Shown one piece after another: positions 1-9,780 of a stretch of 64,000 nucleotides of DNA (within the stretch, counting starts at the first letter, position 1; the number at the start of each line of letters is the position of its first letter). The translations under genes were made by a program, and so were the position numbers. Source of the stretch: Epiperipatus broadwayi (taxonomy: Eukaryota; Onychophora; Udeonychophora; Euonychophora; Peripatidae); the NCBI GenBank assembly GCA_028023455.1, contig JAQFVV010013083.1:1-64000 (forward strand), given 5' to 3'. A model generated the notes under the pieces. It saw only the letters and a program-made list of their open reading frames with translations, made no database searches and was not told where the DNA came from.

Positions 1-366
1 AATGCAACCCTCTAACAACCACCTTTTATCTCTACTTAACTACAAAACTATGAGAATGAAATTGAAAACACAAAAAATATTTTCAATCTAAGCTCAATAG
101 CTTATATAGTCATATGGGTCTGAACTCAGTTCAGCACCCATACATTTTGGTGTCTTTGGCTCTTTTACAACCATAGCCACCACTATCCTATTAGGCAGGA
201 TTGGTGTTAAACCATTAAGCATCACATGATCACATTTCCTATACTAGCACATTAATTGTTGATAAACAGAGCAAAACTCTCCATACAGTATTGCCACCTG
301 TGCTAAACAGAGTAATCAATGGATGCCAGAAGGCTTGTGCATAAAATCCCTATCTAATGCCTACTC

Positions 367-425
367 ATCCAATATCCCCAGACTAGTTTCTGGCTTGTGG
401 CCTTCGTCAGTGAGGAGCTTTGGAT
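367..425 (-). ncRNA. hammerhead ribozyme, satellite copy 1
   Basis: On the minus strand: stem I 5' strand ATCCAA / AGC / TCCTCA, then CTGACGA, stem II arm GGC with loop CACAA and GCC, then GAAAC, loop TA, GTC (cleavage after C), and the stem I return strand TGGGGA / TA / TTGGAT. All invariant core residues (CUGANGA, GAAA, U16.1, H17) are present. See copy 3 for the full description. Confidence 0.88.
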
Positions 426-822
426 CTGAGAGCACTGCATCTAGATCTTAGGATCTAATGCAACCCTCTAACAACCACCTTTTATCTCTACTTAACTACA
501 AAACTATGAGAATGAAATTGAAAACACAAAAAATATTTTCAATCTAAGCTCAATAGCTTATATAGTCATATGGGTCTGAACTCAGTTCAGCACCCATACA
601 TTTTGGTGTCTTTGGCTCTTTTACAACCATAGCCACCACTATCCTATTAGGCAGGATTGGTGTTAAACCATTAAGCATCACATGATCACATTTCCTATAC
701 TAGCACATTAATTGTTGATAAACAGAGCAAAACTCTCCATACAGTATTGCCACCTGTGCTAAACAGAGTAATCAATGGATGCCAGAAGGCTTGTGCATAA
801 AATCCCTATCTAATGCCTACTC

Positions 823-881
823 ATCCAATATCCCCAGACTAGTTTCTGGCTTGTGGCCTTCGTCAGTGAGGACTTCCGGAT
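823..881 (-). ncRNA. hammerhead ribozyme, satellite copy 2 (variant stem I)
   Basis: Minus strand, same core as the other copies. The stem I 5' strand reads ATCCGGAAGTCCTCA instead of ATCCAAAGCTCCTCA. Two A-U pairs of the outer helix become G-U pairs and the internal loop changes from AGC to AAG. It lies next to the inversion junction. Confidence 0.85.
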
Positions 882-1082
882 CTGAGAGCACAGGTGGCAA
901 TACTGTATGGAGAGTTTTGCTCTGTTTATCAACAATTAATGTGCTAGTATAGGAAATGTGATCATGTGATGCTTAATGGTTTAACACCAATCCTGCCTAA
1001 TAGGATAGTGGTGGCTATGGTTGTAAAAGAGCCAAAGACACCAAAATGTATGGGTGCTGAACTGAGTTCAGACCCATATGAC

Positions 1083-1090
1083 TATATAAG
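1083..1090 (+). promoter_or_regulatory. TATA-like box in the satellite unit (example copy)
   Basis: TATATAAG within CATATGACTATATAAGC, present in essentially every unit about 139 nt upstream of the hammerhead. It could be a core promoter of each repeat. In a genome this AT-rich the match alone is weak evidence. Confidence 0.25.
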
Positions 1091-1221
1091 CTATTGAGCT
1101 TAGATTGAAAATATTTTTTGTGTTTTCAATTTCATTCTCATAGTTTTGTAGTTAAGTAGAGATAAAAGGTGGTTGCTAGAGGGTTGCATTAGATCCTAAG
1201 ATCTAGATGCAGTGCTCTCAG

Positions 1222-1280
1222 ATCCAAAGCTCCTCACTGACGAAGGCCACAAGCCAGAAACTAGTCTGGGGATATTGGAT
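1222..1280 (+). ncRNA. hammerhead ribozyme, satellite copy 3 (reference copy)
   Basis: A type I hammerhead cleaves its own RNA. Seen here: stem I outer helix ATCCAA with TTGGAT (6 bp), internal loop AGC / TA, inner helix TCCTCA with TGGGGA (6 pairs, one G-U); core CTGACGA; stem II GGC-CACAA-GCC (3 bp); core GAAA; stem III of two pairs (A15.1-U16.1 and C-G) closed by the dinucleotide TA; GTC cleavage triplet. Predicted scission is between 1266 and 1267. Stem II is flanked by an A and an A where active hammerheads usually have a G-C pair. Cleavage in tandem transcripts would give 456-nt monomers. Hammerhead satellites of newt, schistosome and cave cricket, and metazoan retrozymes, share this layout. 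The fold is read by eye; activity is untested. Confidence 0.9.
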
Positions 1281-1675
1281 GAGTAGGCATTAGATAGGGA
1301 TTTTATGCACAAGCCTTCTGGCATCCATTGATTACTCTGTTTAGCACAGGTGGCAATACTGTATGGAGAGTTTTGCTCTGTTTATCAACAATTAATGTGC
1401 TAGTATAGGAAATGTGATCATGTGATGCTTAATGGTTTAACACCAATCCTGCCTAATAGGATAGTGGTGGCTATGGTTGTAAAAGAGCCAAAGACACCAA
1501 AATGTATGGGTGCTGAACTGAGTTCAGACCCATATGACTATATAAGCTATTGAGCTTAGATTGAAAATATTTTTGTGTTTTCAATTTCATTCTCATAGTT
1601 TTGTAGTTAAGTAGAGATAAAAGGTGGTTGCTAGAGGTTGCATTAGATCCTAAGATCTAGATGCAGTGCTCTCAG

Positions 1676-1734
1676 ATCCAAAGCTCCTCACTGACGAAGG
1701 CCACAAGCCAGAAACTAGTCTGGGGATATTGGAT
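1676..1734 (+). ncRNA. hammerhead ribozyme, satellite copy 4
   Basis: Identical in core and stems to the copy at 1222; 454 bp downstream of it. Confidence 0.9.
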
Positions 1735-2130
1735 GAGTAGGCATTAGATAGGGATTTTATGCACAAGCCTTCTGGCATCCATTGATTACTCTGTTTAGCA
1801 CAGGTGGCAATACTGTATGGAGAGTTTTGCTCTGTTTATCAACAATTAATGTGCTAGTATAGGAAATGTGATCATGTGATGCTTAATGGTTTAACACCAA
1901 TCCTGCCTAATAGGATAGTGGTGGCTATGGTTGTAAAGAGCCAAAGACACCAAAATGTATGGGTGCTGAACTGAGTTCAGACCCATATGACTATATAAGC
2001 TATTGAGCTTAGATTGAAAATATTTTTTGTGTTTTCAATTTCATTCTCATAGTTTTGTAGTTAAGTAGAGATAAAAGGTGGTTGCTAGAGGGTTGCATTA
2101 GATCCTAAGATCTAGATGCAGTGCTCTCAG

Positions 2131-2189
2131 ATCCAAAGCTCCTCACTGACGAAGGCCACAAGCCAGAAACTAGTCTGGGGATATTGGAT
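2131..2189 (+). ncRNA. hammerhead ribozyme, satellite copy 5
   Basis: Identical in core and stems to the copy at 1222; 455 bp after copy 4. Confidence 0.9.
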
Positions 2190-2586
2190 GAGTAGGCATT
2201 AGATAGGGATTTTATGCACAAGCCTTCTGGCATCCATTGATTACTCTGTTTAGCACAGGTGGCAATACTGTATGGAGAGTTTTGCTCTGTTTATCAACAA
2301 TTAATGTGCTAGTATAGGAAATGTGATCATGTGATGCTTAATGGTTTAACACCAATCCTGCCTAATAGGATAGTGGTGGCTATGGTTGTAAAAGAGCCAA
2401 AGACACCAAAATGTATGGGTGCTGAACTGAGTTCAGACCCATATGACTATATAAGCTATTGAGCTTAGATTGAAAATATTTTTTGTGTTTTCAATTTCAT
2501 TCTCATAGTTTTGTAGTTAAGTAGAGATAAAAGGTGGTTGCTAGAGGGTTGCATTAGATCCTAAGATCTAGATGCAGTGCTCTCAG

Positions 2587-2645
2587 ATCCAAAGCTCCTC
2601 ACTGACGAAGGCCACAAGCCAGAAACTAGTCTGGGGATATTGGAT
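2587..2645 (+). ncRNA. hammerhead ribozyme, satellite copy 6
   Basis: Identical in core and stems to the copy at 1222; last copy before the inner palindrome arm. Confidence 0.9.
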
Positions 2646-2792
2646 GAGTAGGCATTAGATAGGGATTTTATGCACAAGCCTTCTGGCATCCATTGATTAC
2701 TCTGTTTAGCACAGGTGGCAATACTGTATGGAGAGTTTTGCTCTGTTTATCAACAATTAATGTGCTAGTATAGGAAATGTGATCATGTGATG

Positions 2793-4973
2793 TATTTAGA
2801 GTTTAGATGAGTTATTGTTGAAGTATGATTAAATGATGCTTAGAAAGGGGTGATGTTTTTTTTTTTAGATTCTGAGATGAGAAAAGTCCTCAATTCAGTT
2901 TTAGCTCAGAATCAGATGAATTATTGTAGAAGTGTTTGTGGGGCTAGCTTTCCTCATGTAGATTCCTGTCATCACATATTGTATGTATAATCACTTAATT
3001 ATATCTATGTCATTTTAATAGGAGGTTTGTATAAAGCTCTGTTAAATTCAAATTTGATGTAAATATTATGTCTTGTTTTATTTATTTTAATTGGTTTTAC
3101 ATTGTCCTAAAAAATAATTGTATGATATTTATTAAACGAACGGGAGAAGTTTATAGAAAGATTGCCTTTATATTATCATCGCTTGAATGTGTACACACAC
3201 ATGTAATAAAAATAATATCTTGTATAAAAGAGAATAGAATTATTGAAATCAAAAATGATAAATAAATGCTTTTATAACTTTCCTTTCATTTAAATAGCAT
3301 TTGTGTATTGAGATTAAAAGGAAATGATTTTTTTAAAATAAACACAAGTGTATTTATTTAAATAAAGGTTATAAATCATCAAATCATCAGAATAAACATG
3401 ATTTTGTTATTATGTATGAAAGGTATATAATTGATAAGATCATTGTTGCTTTGTTGAGAGTTAAATATAATTAATTTGATTTATTTGGTTAATCAAGAGG
3501 GATAATTTGTCAAAAGTATTTTCGTGTTAATAATATATTTATGTTATTTATTTAGTGTCATGTAGGATGAAACATGGGGCAGAGCATGTGGGGGAAGTCA
3601 GTATATTTAAGTCACCAACCTATCTGCTTTGATACTAGGGAGAACTTTGTAAACCGCTAAAAAGTTTATTTTGATAATTTGTGTCTGTAAGACAATCATG
3701 TTAAACTAAATTTTATTTATTGTAAATAAAATGATTTGTTGTAGTTGAATAAAATATAGTATGTAATCAGTCTTGAGTTATTTTTAGTATATAGGGAACA
3801 TCTCCTATACTTCATAAATTTAATACAAAATTAGATATATTATTTTTGTTATAATACTTGGTCGTATTTAGCAGATTTAGTATTATAACTCTAAAATAAT
3901 ATATCTAATTTTGTAATAGATTTATGAAATATGGAGATGTGGAAATGGAAAACACGAATGTACACAAAAATAACTCAAGACACAGTTTTATATATTTTAA
4001 ATAACTACAACAAATCATTTATTACAATAAATAAAATTTAGTTTAACATGATTGTCTTACAGATTTTTAAATTATCAAATAAACTTTTAGCATCAGTTTG
4101 GGATTATCCCTACTATCAAAGCAAATTGATAACAAAACTTAAATATCCTGACTTCGAACACATGCTCTGCCTACATGTTTCATCTACATGACACTAAATA
4201 AATAACATGTTATATTATTAACACAAAAATACTTTTGAGAGGGTATCACTCTTGATTAACAAAATAAATCAAATTAATTATATTTAACTCTCAACAAAGC
4301 AACTTTCTCTAATTGACTAAATGATCACTTTCAATTACATATACCTTTCATGCATAGTAACAAAATCATGTTTATTCTGATGATTTGATGATTTATAACC
4401 TTTATTTAAATAAATACACTGTATTTTAAAATGTTTATTTCCCGTTTTAATCTCAATAACTTTATACTTCTATTTAAATGAATGTAATGTATTTCAAAAG
4501 CATTTATTTATCATTTTAATTTCAATAATTCTATACTTTATATACAAGATATTATTTTTATTACATGTGTGTGTGCACATTCAAGCAGCAATAATATAAA
4601 ACAATCTTTCTATAAACTCTCCATTCGTTAAGAAAATATCATACAATTATTTTTTAGGACAATGTCGTAATTCATCAATAAAATAAGACACTAATATTAC
4701 ATCAAGATTTAATTTAACAATTTATCTGGCCACCTATTAATTAACACATAGCTATAATTACATGATTATACATACTATATGTTATTAGGGAAATCTACAT
4801 GAGGAGCAGCTAAACTTTTACAAAACACTTCTACAATAATTCATCTGATTCTAAATATACTTTTGGTGGGGACTTTTTTCTCATCACCAGAATCTAAAAA
4901 AAAAACATCACATAACTTCCTAAGCATCATTTAATCATACTTCAACAATAACTCATCTACTTCTAAATACATT
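2793..4973. repeat. inner inverted arms of the palindrome (about 1.07 kb each, diverged)
   Basis: The left arm 2793-3858 is the reverse complement of 3879-4973 with many substitutions and small indels. For example CTCATGTAGATT at 2953 matches AATCTACATGAG at 4791, and TATTTAGAG at 2793 matches the CTAAATA at 4964. Spacer of about 20 bp at 3859-3878. By eye the identity is near 80 percent, far below that of the satellite units. No open frame of note; the 65-codon frame at 3068 is not conserved in the mirror arm. Confidence 0.85.
4849..4973 (+). repeat. about 112-bp tandem motif bordering the satellite array
   Basis: TTCTAAATATAC at 4849 and TTCTAAATACATT at 4961 start two successive copies of a motif. 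A third copy begins at 9781, right after the array, and runs to about 9870: TTGGTGG, CTCATCAC, AAACATCAC and CATTTAATCATAC in the same order. The satellite therefore sits inside, or replaced part of, this tandem motif. Confidence 0.7.
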
Positions 4974-5116
4974 ACATGATCACATTTCCTATACTAGCAC
5001 ATTAATTGTTGATAAACAGAGCAAAACTCTCCATACAGTATTGCCACCTGTGCTAAACAGAGTAATCAATGGATGCCAGAAGGCTTGTGCATAAAATCCC
5101 CATCTAATGCCTACTC

Positions 5117-5175
5117 ATCCAATATCCCCAGACTAGTTTCTGGCTTGTGGCCTTCGTCAGTGAGGAGCTTTGGAT
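5117..5175 (-). ncRNA. hammerhead ribozyme, satellite copy 7
   Basis: Minus-strand copy with the same core and stems as 1222; first copy after the inner arm and mirror partner of copy 6. Confidence 0.9.
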
Positions 5176-5572
5176 CTGAGAGCACTGCATCTAGATCTTA
5201 GGATCTAATGCAACCCTCTAGCAACCACCTTTTATCTCTACTTAACTACAAAACTATGAGAATGAAATTGAAAACACAAAAAATATTTTCAATCTAAGCT
5301 CAATAGCTTATATAGTCATATGGGTCTGAACTCAGTTCAGCACCCATACATTTTGGTGTCTTTGGCTCTTTTACAACCATAGCCACCACTATCCTATTAG
5401 GCAGGATTGGTGTTAAACCATTAAGCATCACATGATCACATTTCCTATACTAGCACATTAATTGTTGATAAACAGAGCAAAACTCTCCATACAGTATTGC
5501 CACCTGTGCTAAACAGAGTAATCAATGGATGCCAGAAGGCTTGTGCATAAAATCCCCATCTAATGCCTACTC

Positions 5573-5631
5573 ATCCAATATCCCCAGACTAGTTTCTGGC
5601 TTGTGGCCTTCGTCAGTGAGGAGCTTTGGAT
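5573..5631 (-). ncRNA. hammerhead ribozyme, satellite copy 8
   Basis: Minus-strand copy, intact core and stems, exactly 456 bp from copy 7. Confidence 0.9.
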
Positions 5632-6028
5632 CTGAGAGCACTGCATCTAGATCTTAGGATCTAATGCAACCCTCTAGCAACCACCTTTTATCTCTACTTA
5701 ACTACAAAACTATGAGAATGAAATTGAAAACACAAAAAATATTTTCAATCTAAGCTCAATAGCTTATATAGTCATATGGGTCTGAACTCAGTTCAGCACC
5801 CATACATTTTGGTGTCTTTGGCTCTTTTACAACCATAGCCACCACTATCCTATTAGGCAGGATTGGTGTTAAACCATTAAGCATCACATGATCACATTTC
5901 CTATACTAGCACATTAATTGTTGATAAACAGAGCAAAACTCTCCATACAGTATTGCCACCTGTGCTAAACAGAGTAATCAATGGATGCCAGAAGGCTTGT
6001 GCATAAAATCCCCATCTAATGCCTACTC

Positions 6029-6087
6029 ATCCAATATCCCCAGACTAGTTTCTGGCTTGTGGCCTTCGTCAGTGAGGAGCTTTGGAT
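6029..6087 (-). ncRNA. hammerhead ribozyme, satellite copy 9
   Basis: Minus-strand copy, intact core and stems, exactly 456 bp from copy 8. Confidence 0.9.
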
Positions 6088-6484
6088 CTGAGAGCACTGC
6101 ATCTAGATCTTAGGATCTAATGCAACCCTCTAGCAACCACCTTTTATCTCTACTTAACTACAAAACTATGAGAATGAAATTGAAAACACAAAAAATATTT
6201 TCAATCTAAGCTCAATAGCTTATATAGTCATATGGGTCTGAACTCAGTTCAGCACCCATACATTTTGGTGTCTTTGGCTCTTTTACAACCATAGCCACCA
6301 CTATCCTATTAGGCAGGATTGGTGTTAAACCATTAAGCATCACATGATCACATTTCCTATACTAGCACATTAATTGTTGATAAACAGAGCAAAACTCTCC
6401 ATACAGTATTGCCACCTGTGCTAAACAGAGTAATCAATGGATGCCAGAAGGCTTGTGCATAAAATCCCTATCTAATGCCTACTC

Positions 6485-6543
6485 ATCCAATATCCCCAGA
6501 CTAGTTTCTGGCTTGTGGCCTTCGTCAGTGAGGAGCTTTGGAT
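6485..6543 (-). ncRNA. hammerhead ribozyme, satellite copy 10
   Basis: Minus-strand copy, intact core and stems; last minus copy before the inversion junction at 6871-6879. Confidence 0.9.
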
Positions 6544-6883
6544 CTGAGAGCACTGCATCTAGATCTTAGGATCTAATGCAACCCTCTAGCAACCACCTTT
6601 TATCTCTACTTAACTACAAAACTATGAGAATGAAATTGAAAACACAAAAAATATTTTCAATCTAAGCTCAATAGCTTATATAGTCATATGGGTCTGAACT
6701 CAGTTCAGCACCCATACATTTTGGTGTCTTTGGCTCTTTTACAACCATAGCCACCACTATCCTATTAGGCAGGATTGGTGTTAAACCATTAAGCATCACA
6801 TGATCACATTTCCTATACTAGCACATTAATTGTTGATAAACAGAGCAAAACTCTCCATACAGTATTGCCACCTGTGCTCTCAG

Positions 6884-6942
6884 ATCCAAAGCTCCTCACT
6901 GACGAAGGCCACAAGCCAGAAACTAGTCTGGGGATATTGGAT
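6884..6942 (+). ncRNA. hammerhead ribozyme, satellite copy 11
   Basis: Plus-strand copy lying only a few bases downstream of the inversion junction, yet with complete stem I, core and stem III. Mirror partner of copy 2 but with the standard stem I. Confidence 0.9.
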
Positions 6943-7339
6943 GAGTAGGCATTAGATGGGGATTTTATGCACAAGCCTTCTGGCATCCATTGATTACTCT
7001 GTTTAGCACAGGTGGCAATACTGTATGGAGAGTTTTGCTCTGTTTATCAACAATTAATGTGCTAGTATAGGAAATGTGATCATGTGATGCTTAATGGTTT
7101 AACACCAATCCTGCCTAATAGGATAGTGGTGGCTATGGTTGTAAAAGAGCCAAAGACACCAAAATGTATGGGTGCTGAACTGAGTTCAGACCCATATGAC
7201 TATATAAGCTATTGAGCTTAGATTGAAAATATTTTTTGTGTTTTCAATTTCATTCTCATAGTTTTGTAGTTAAGTAGAGATAAAAGGTGGTTGCTAGAGG
7301 GTTGCATTAGATCCTAAGATCTAGATGCAGTGCTCTCAG

Positions 7340-7398
7340 ATCCAAAGCTCCTCACTGACGAAGGCCACAAGCCAGAAACTAGTCTGGGGATATTGGAT
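7340..7398 (+). ncRNA. hammerhead ribozyme, satellite copy 12
   Basis: Intact plus-strand copy. The unit carries TAGATAGGGAT and a one-base loss in AAGCTTCTGG (usually AAGCCTTCTGG) downstream. Confidence 0.9.
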
Positions 7399-7794
7399 GA
7401 GTAGGCATTAGATAGGGATTTTATGCACAAGCTTCTGGCATCCATTGATTACTCTGTTTAGCACAGGTGGCAATACTGTATGGAGAGTTTTGCTCTGTTT
7501 ATCAACAATTAATGTGCTAGTATAGGAAATGTGATCATGTGATGCTTAATGGTTTAACACCAATCCTGCCTAATAGGATAGTGGTGGCTATGGTTGTAAA
7601 AGAGCCAAAGACACCAAAATGTATGGGTGCTGAACTGAGTTCAGACCCATATGACTATATAAGCTATTGAGCTTAGATTGAAAATATTTTTTGTGTTTTC
7701 AATTTCATTCTCATAGTTTTGTAGTTAAGTAGAGATAAAAGGTGGTTGCTAGAGGGTTGCATTAGATCCTAAGATCTAGATGCAGTGCTCTCAG

Positions 7795-7853
7795 ATCCAA
7801 AGCTCCTCACTGACGAAGGCCACAAGCCAGAAACTAGTCTGGGGATATTGGAT
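7795..7853 (+). ncRNA. hammerhead ribozyme, satellite copy 13
   Basis: Intact plus-strand copy, same stems and core as 1222. Confidence 0.9.
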
Positions 7854-8250
7854 GAGTAGGCATTAGATGGGGATTTTATGCACAAGCCTTCTGGCATCCA
7901 TTGATTACTCTGTTTAGCACAGGTGGCAATACTGTATGGAGAGTTTTGCTCTGTTTATCAACAATTAATGTGCTAGTATAGGAAATGTGATCATGTGATG
8001 CTTAATGGTTTAACACCAATCCTGCCTAATAGGATAGTGGTGGCTATGGTTGTAAAAGAGCCAAAGACACCAAAATGTATGGGTGCTGAACTGAGTTCAG
8101 ACCCATATGACTATATAAGCTATTGAGCTTAGATTGAAAATATTTTTTGTGTTTTCAATTTCATTCTCATAGTTTTGTAGTTAAGTAGAGATAAAAGGTG
8201 GTTGCTAGAGGGTTGCATTAGATCCTAAGATCTAGATGCAGTGCTCTCAG

Positions 8251-8309
8251 ATCCAAAGCTCCTCACTGACGAAGGCCACAAGCCAGAAACTAGTCTGGGG
8301 ATATTGGAT
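8251..8309 (+). ncRNA. hammerhead ribozyme, satellite copy 14
   Basis: Intact plus-strand copy, exactly 456 bp after copy 13. Confidence 0.9.
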
Positions 8310-8706
8310 GAGTAGGCATTAGATGGGGATTTTATGCACAAGCCTTCTGGCATCCATTGATTACTCTGTTTAGCACAGGTGGCAATACTGTATGGAGAGT
8401 TTTGCTCTGTTTATCAACAATTAATGTGCTAGTATAGGAAATGTGATCATGTGATGCTTAATGGTTTAACACCAATCCTGCCTAATAGGATAGTGGTGGC
8501 TATGGTTGTAAAAGAGCCAAAGACACCAAAATGTATGGGTGCTGAACTGAGTTCAGACCCATATGACTATATAAGCTATTGAGCTTAGATTGAAAATATT
8601 TTTTGTGTTTTCAATTTCATTCTCATAGTTTTGTAGTTAAGTAGAGATAAAAGGTGGTTGCTAGAGGGTTGCATTAGATCCTAAGATCTAGATGCAGTGC
8701 TCTCAG

Positions 8707-8765
8707 ATCCAAAGCTCCTCACTGACGAAGGCCACAAGCCAGAAACTAGTCTGGGGATATTGGAT
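8707..8765 (+). ncRNA. hammerhead ribozyme, satellite copy 15
   Basis: Intact plus-strand copy, exactly 456 bp after copy 14. Confidence 0.9.
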
Positions 8766-9162
8766 GAGTAGGCATTAGATGGGGATTTTATGCACAAGCC
8801 TTCTGGCATCCATTGATTACTCTGTTTAGCACAGGTGGCAATACTGTATGGAGAGTTTTGCTCTGTTTATCAACAATTAATGTGCTAGTATAGGAAATGT
8901 GATCATGTGATGCTTAATGGTTTAACACCAATCCTGCCTAATAGGATAGTGGTGGCTATGGTTGTAAAAGAGCCAAAGACACCAAAATGTATGGGTGCTG
9001 AACTGAGTTCAGACCCATATGACTATATAAGCTATTGAGCTTAGATTGAAAATATTTTTTGTGTTTTCAATTTCATTCTCATAGTTTTGTAGTTAAGTAG
9101 AGATAAAAGGTGGTTGCTAGAGGGTTGCATTAGATCCTAAGATCTAGATGCAGTGCTCTCAG

Positions 9163-9221
9163 ATCCAAAGCTCCTCACTGACGAAGGCCACAAGCCAGAA
9201 ACTAGTCTGGGGATATTGGAT
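9163..9221 (+). ncRNA. hammerhead ribozyme, satellite copy 16
   Basis: Intact plus-strand copy, exactly 456 bp after copy 15. Confidence 0.9.
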
Positions 9222-9617
9222 GAGTAGGCATTAGATGGGGATTTTATGCACAAGCCTTCTGGCATCCATTGATTACTCTGTTTAGCACAGGTGGCAATAC
9301 TGTATGGAGAGTTTTGCTCTGTTTATCAACAATTAATGTGCTAGTATAGGAAATGTGATCATGTGATGCTTAATGGTTTAACACCAATCCTGCCTAATAG
9401 GATAGTGGTGGCTATGGTTGTAAAAGAGCCAAAGACACCAAAATGTATGGGTGCTGAACTGAGTTCAGACCCATATGACTATATAAGCTATTGAGCTTAG
9501 ATTGAAAATATTTTTGTGTTTTCAATTTCATTCTCATAGTTTTGTAGTTAAGTAGAGATAAAAGGTGGTTGCTAGAGGGTTGCATTAGATCCTAAGATCT
9601 AGATGCAGTGCTCTCAG

Positions 9618-9676
9618 ATCCAAAGCTCCTCACTGACGAAGGCCACAAGCCAGAAACTAATCTGGGGATATTGGAT
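9618..9676 (+). ncRNA. hammerhead ribozyme, satellite copy 17 (stem III mutant)
   Basis: The last copy reads GAAACTAATCTGG instead of GAAACTAGTCTGG. The G of the second stem III pair is A, so only the A15.1-U16.1 pair remains. The core boxes and stem I are unchanged. Confidence 0.85.
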
Positions 9677-9780
9677 GAGTAGGCATTAGATGGGGATTTT
9701 ATGCACAAGCCTTCTGGCATCCATTGATTACTCTGTTTAGCACAGGTGGCAATACTGTATGGAGAGTTTTGCTCTGTTTA

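Larger units (their letters stand above)
1..890 (-). repeat. 456-bp hammerhead satellite array, block 1 (minus orientation, about 2 units)
   Basis: Two units of a tandem repeat; the same start (AATGCAACCC) occurs at 1 and 457, giving a 456-bp period. The unit contains a hammerhead fold on the minus strand, an ACTATATAAG box and an inverted CTGAACTGAGTTCAG motif. Both copies share CTCTAACAACC where all other copies read CTCTAGCAACC, so they form a sub-lineage. The array runs off the left edge of the window. Orientation flips at about 886-894. Confidence 0.95.
891..2792 (+). repeat. 456-bp hammerhead satellite array, block 2 (plus orientation, about 4.2 units)
   Basis: The same unit in the opposite orientation. 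The GCATTAGATCC mark recurs at 1186, 1640, 2095 and 2551 (454, 455 and 456 bp apart; the short ones have lost single bases in runs of T, G or A). The block ends abruptly at GATCATGTGATG, next to the diverged inner arm. All copies here carry the TAGATAGGGAT variant. Confidence 0.95.
4974..6879 (-). repeat. 456-bp hammerhead satellite array, block 3 (minus orientation, about 4.2 units)
   Basis: Mirror image of block 2, with nearly the same length (1906 versus 1902 bp). Unit marks lie at 5207, 5663, 6119 and 6575, exactly 456 bp apart. Three of the four full units carry the CCCCATCT variant and one carries CCCTATCT. The block starts right after a TTCTAAATACATT motif. Confidence 0.95.
1..7764. 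repeat. giant imperfect palindrome (satellite arms plus diverged inner arms)
   Basis: Blocks 1-2 and inner arm 2793-3858 mirror inner arm 3879-4973 and blocks 3-4. The inversion junctions at 886-894 and 6871-6879 are the same fusion read on opposite strands (GAGCACAGG versus CCTGTGCTC). Pairing them gives a centre near 3882; the loop itself (GTTATAATACT at 3848, AGTATTATAAC at 3879) gives 3868, the offset reflecting indels. The right arm is longer than the window's left arm, so the structure probably continues off the left edge. Confidence 0.9.
6880..9780 (+). repeat. 456-bp hammerhead satellite array, block 4 (plus orientation, about 6.4 units)
   Basis: The longest block, seven hammerhead copies in plus orientation. 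It ends inside a unit at TTTGCTCTGTTTA and is followed at once by TTCTAAATACATT, the same 13-mer that precedes block 3. Most units carry TAGATGGGGAT; the second carries TAGATAGGGAT. Confidence 0.95.

Noticed and set aside
1-9780. Satellite as a CRISPR array or a bacterial repeat
   Set aside because: The 456-bp units have no spacers, and the Gypsy and LINE context is animal-like.
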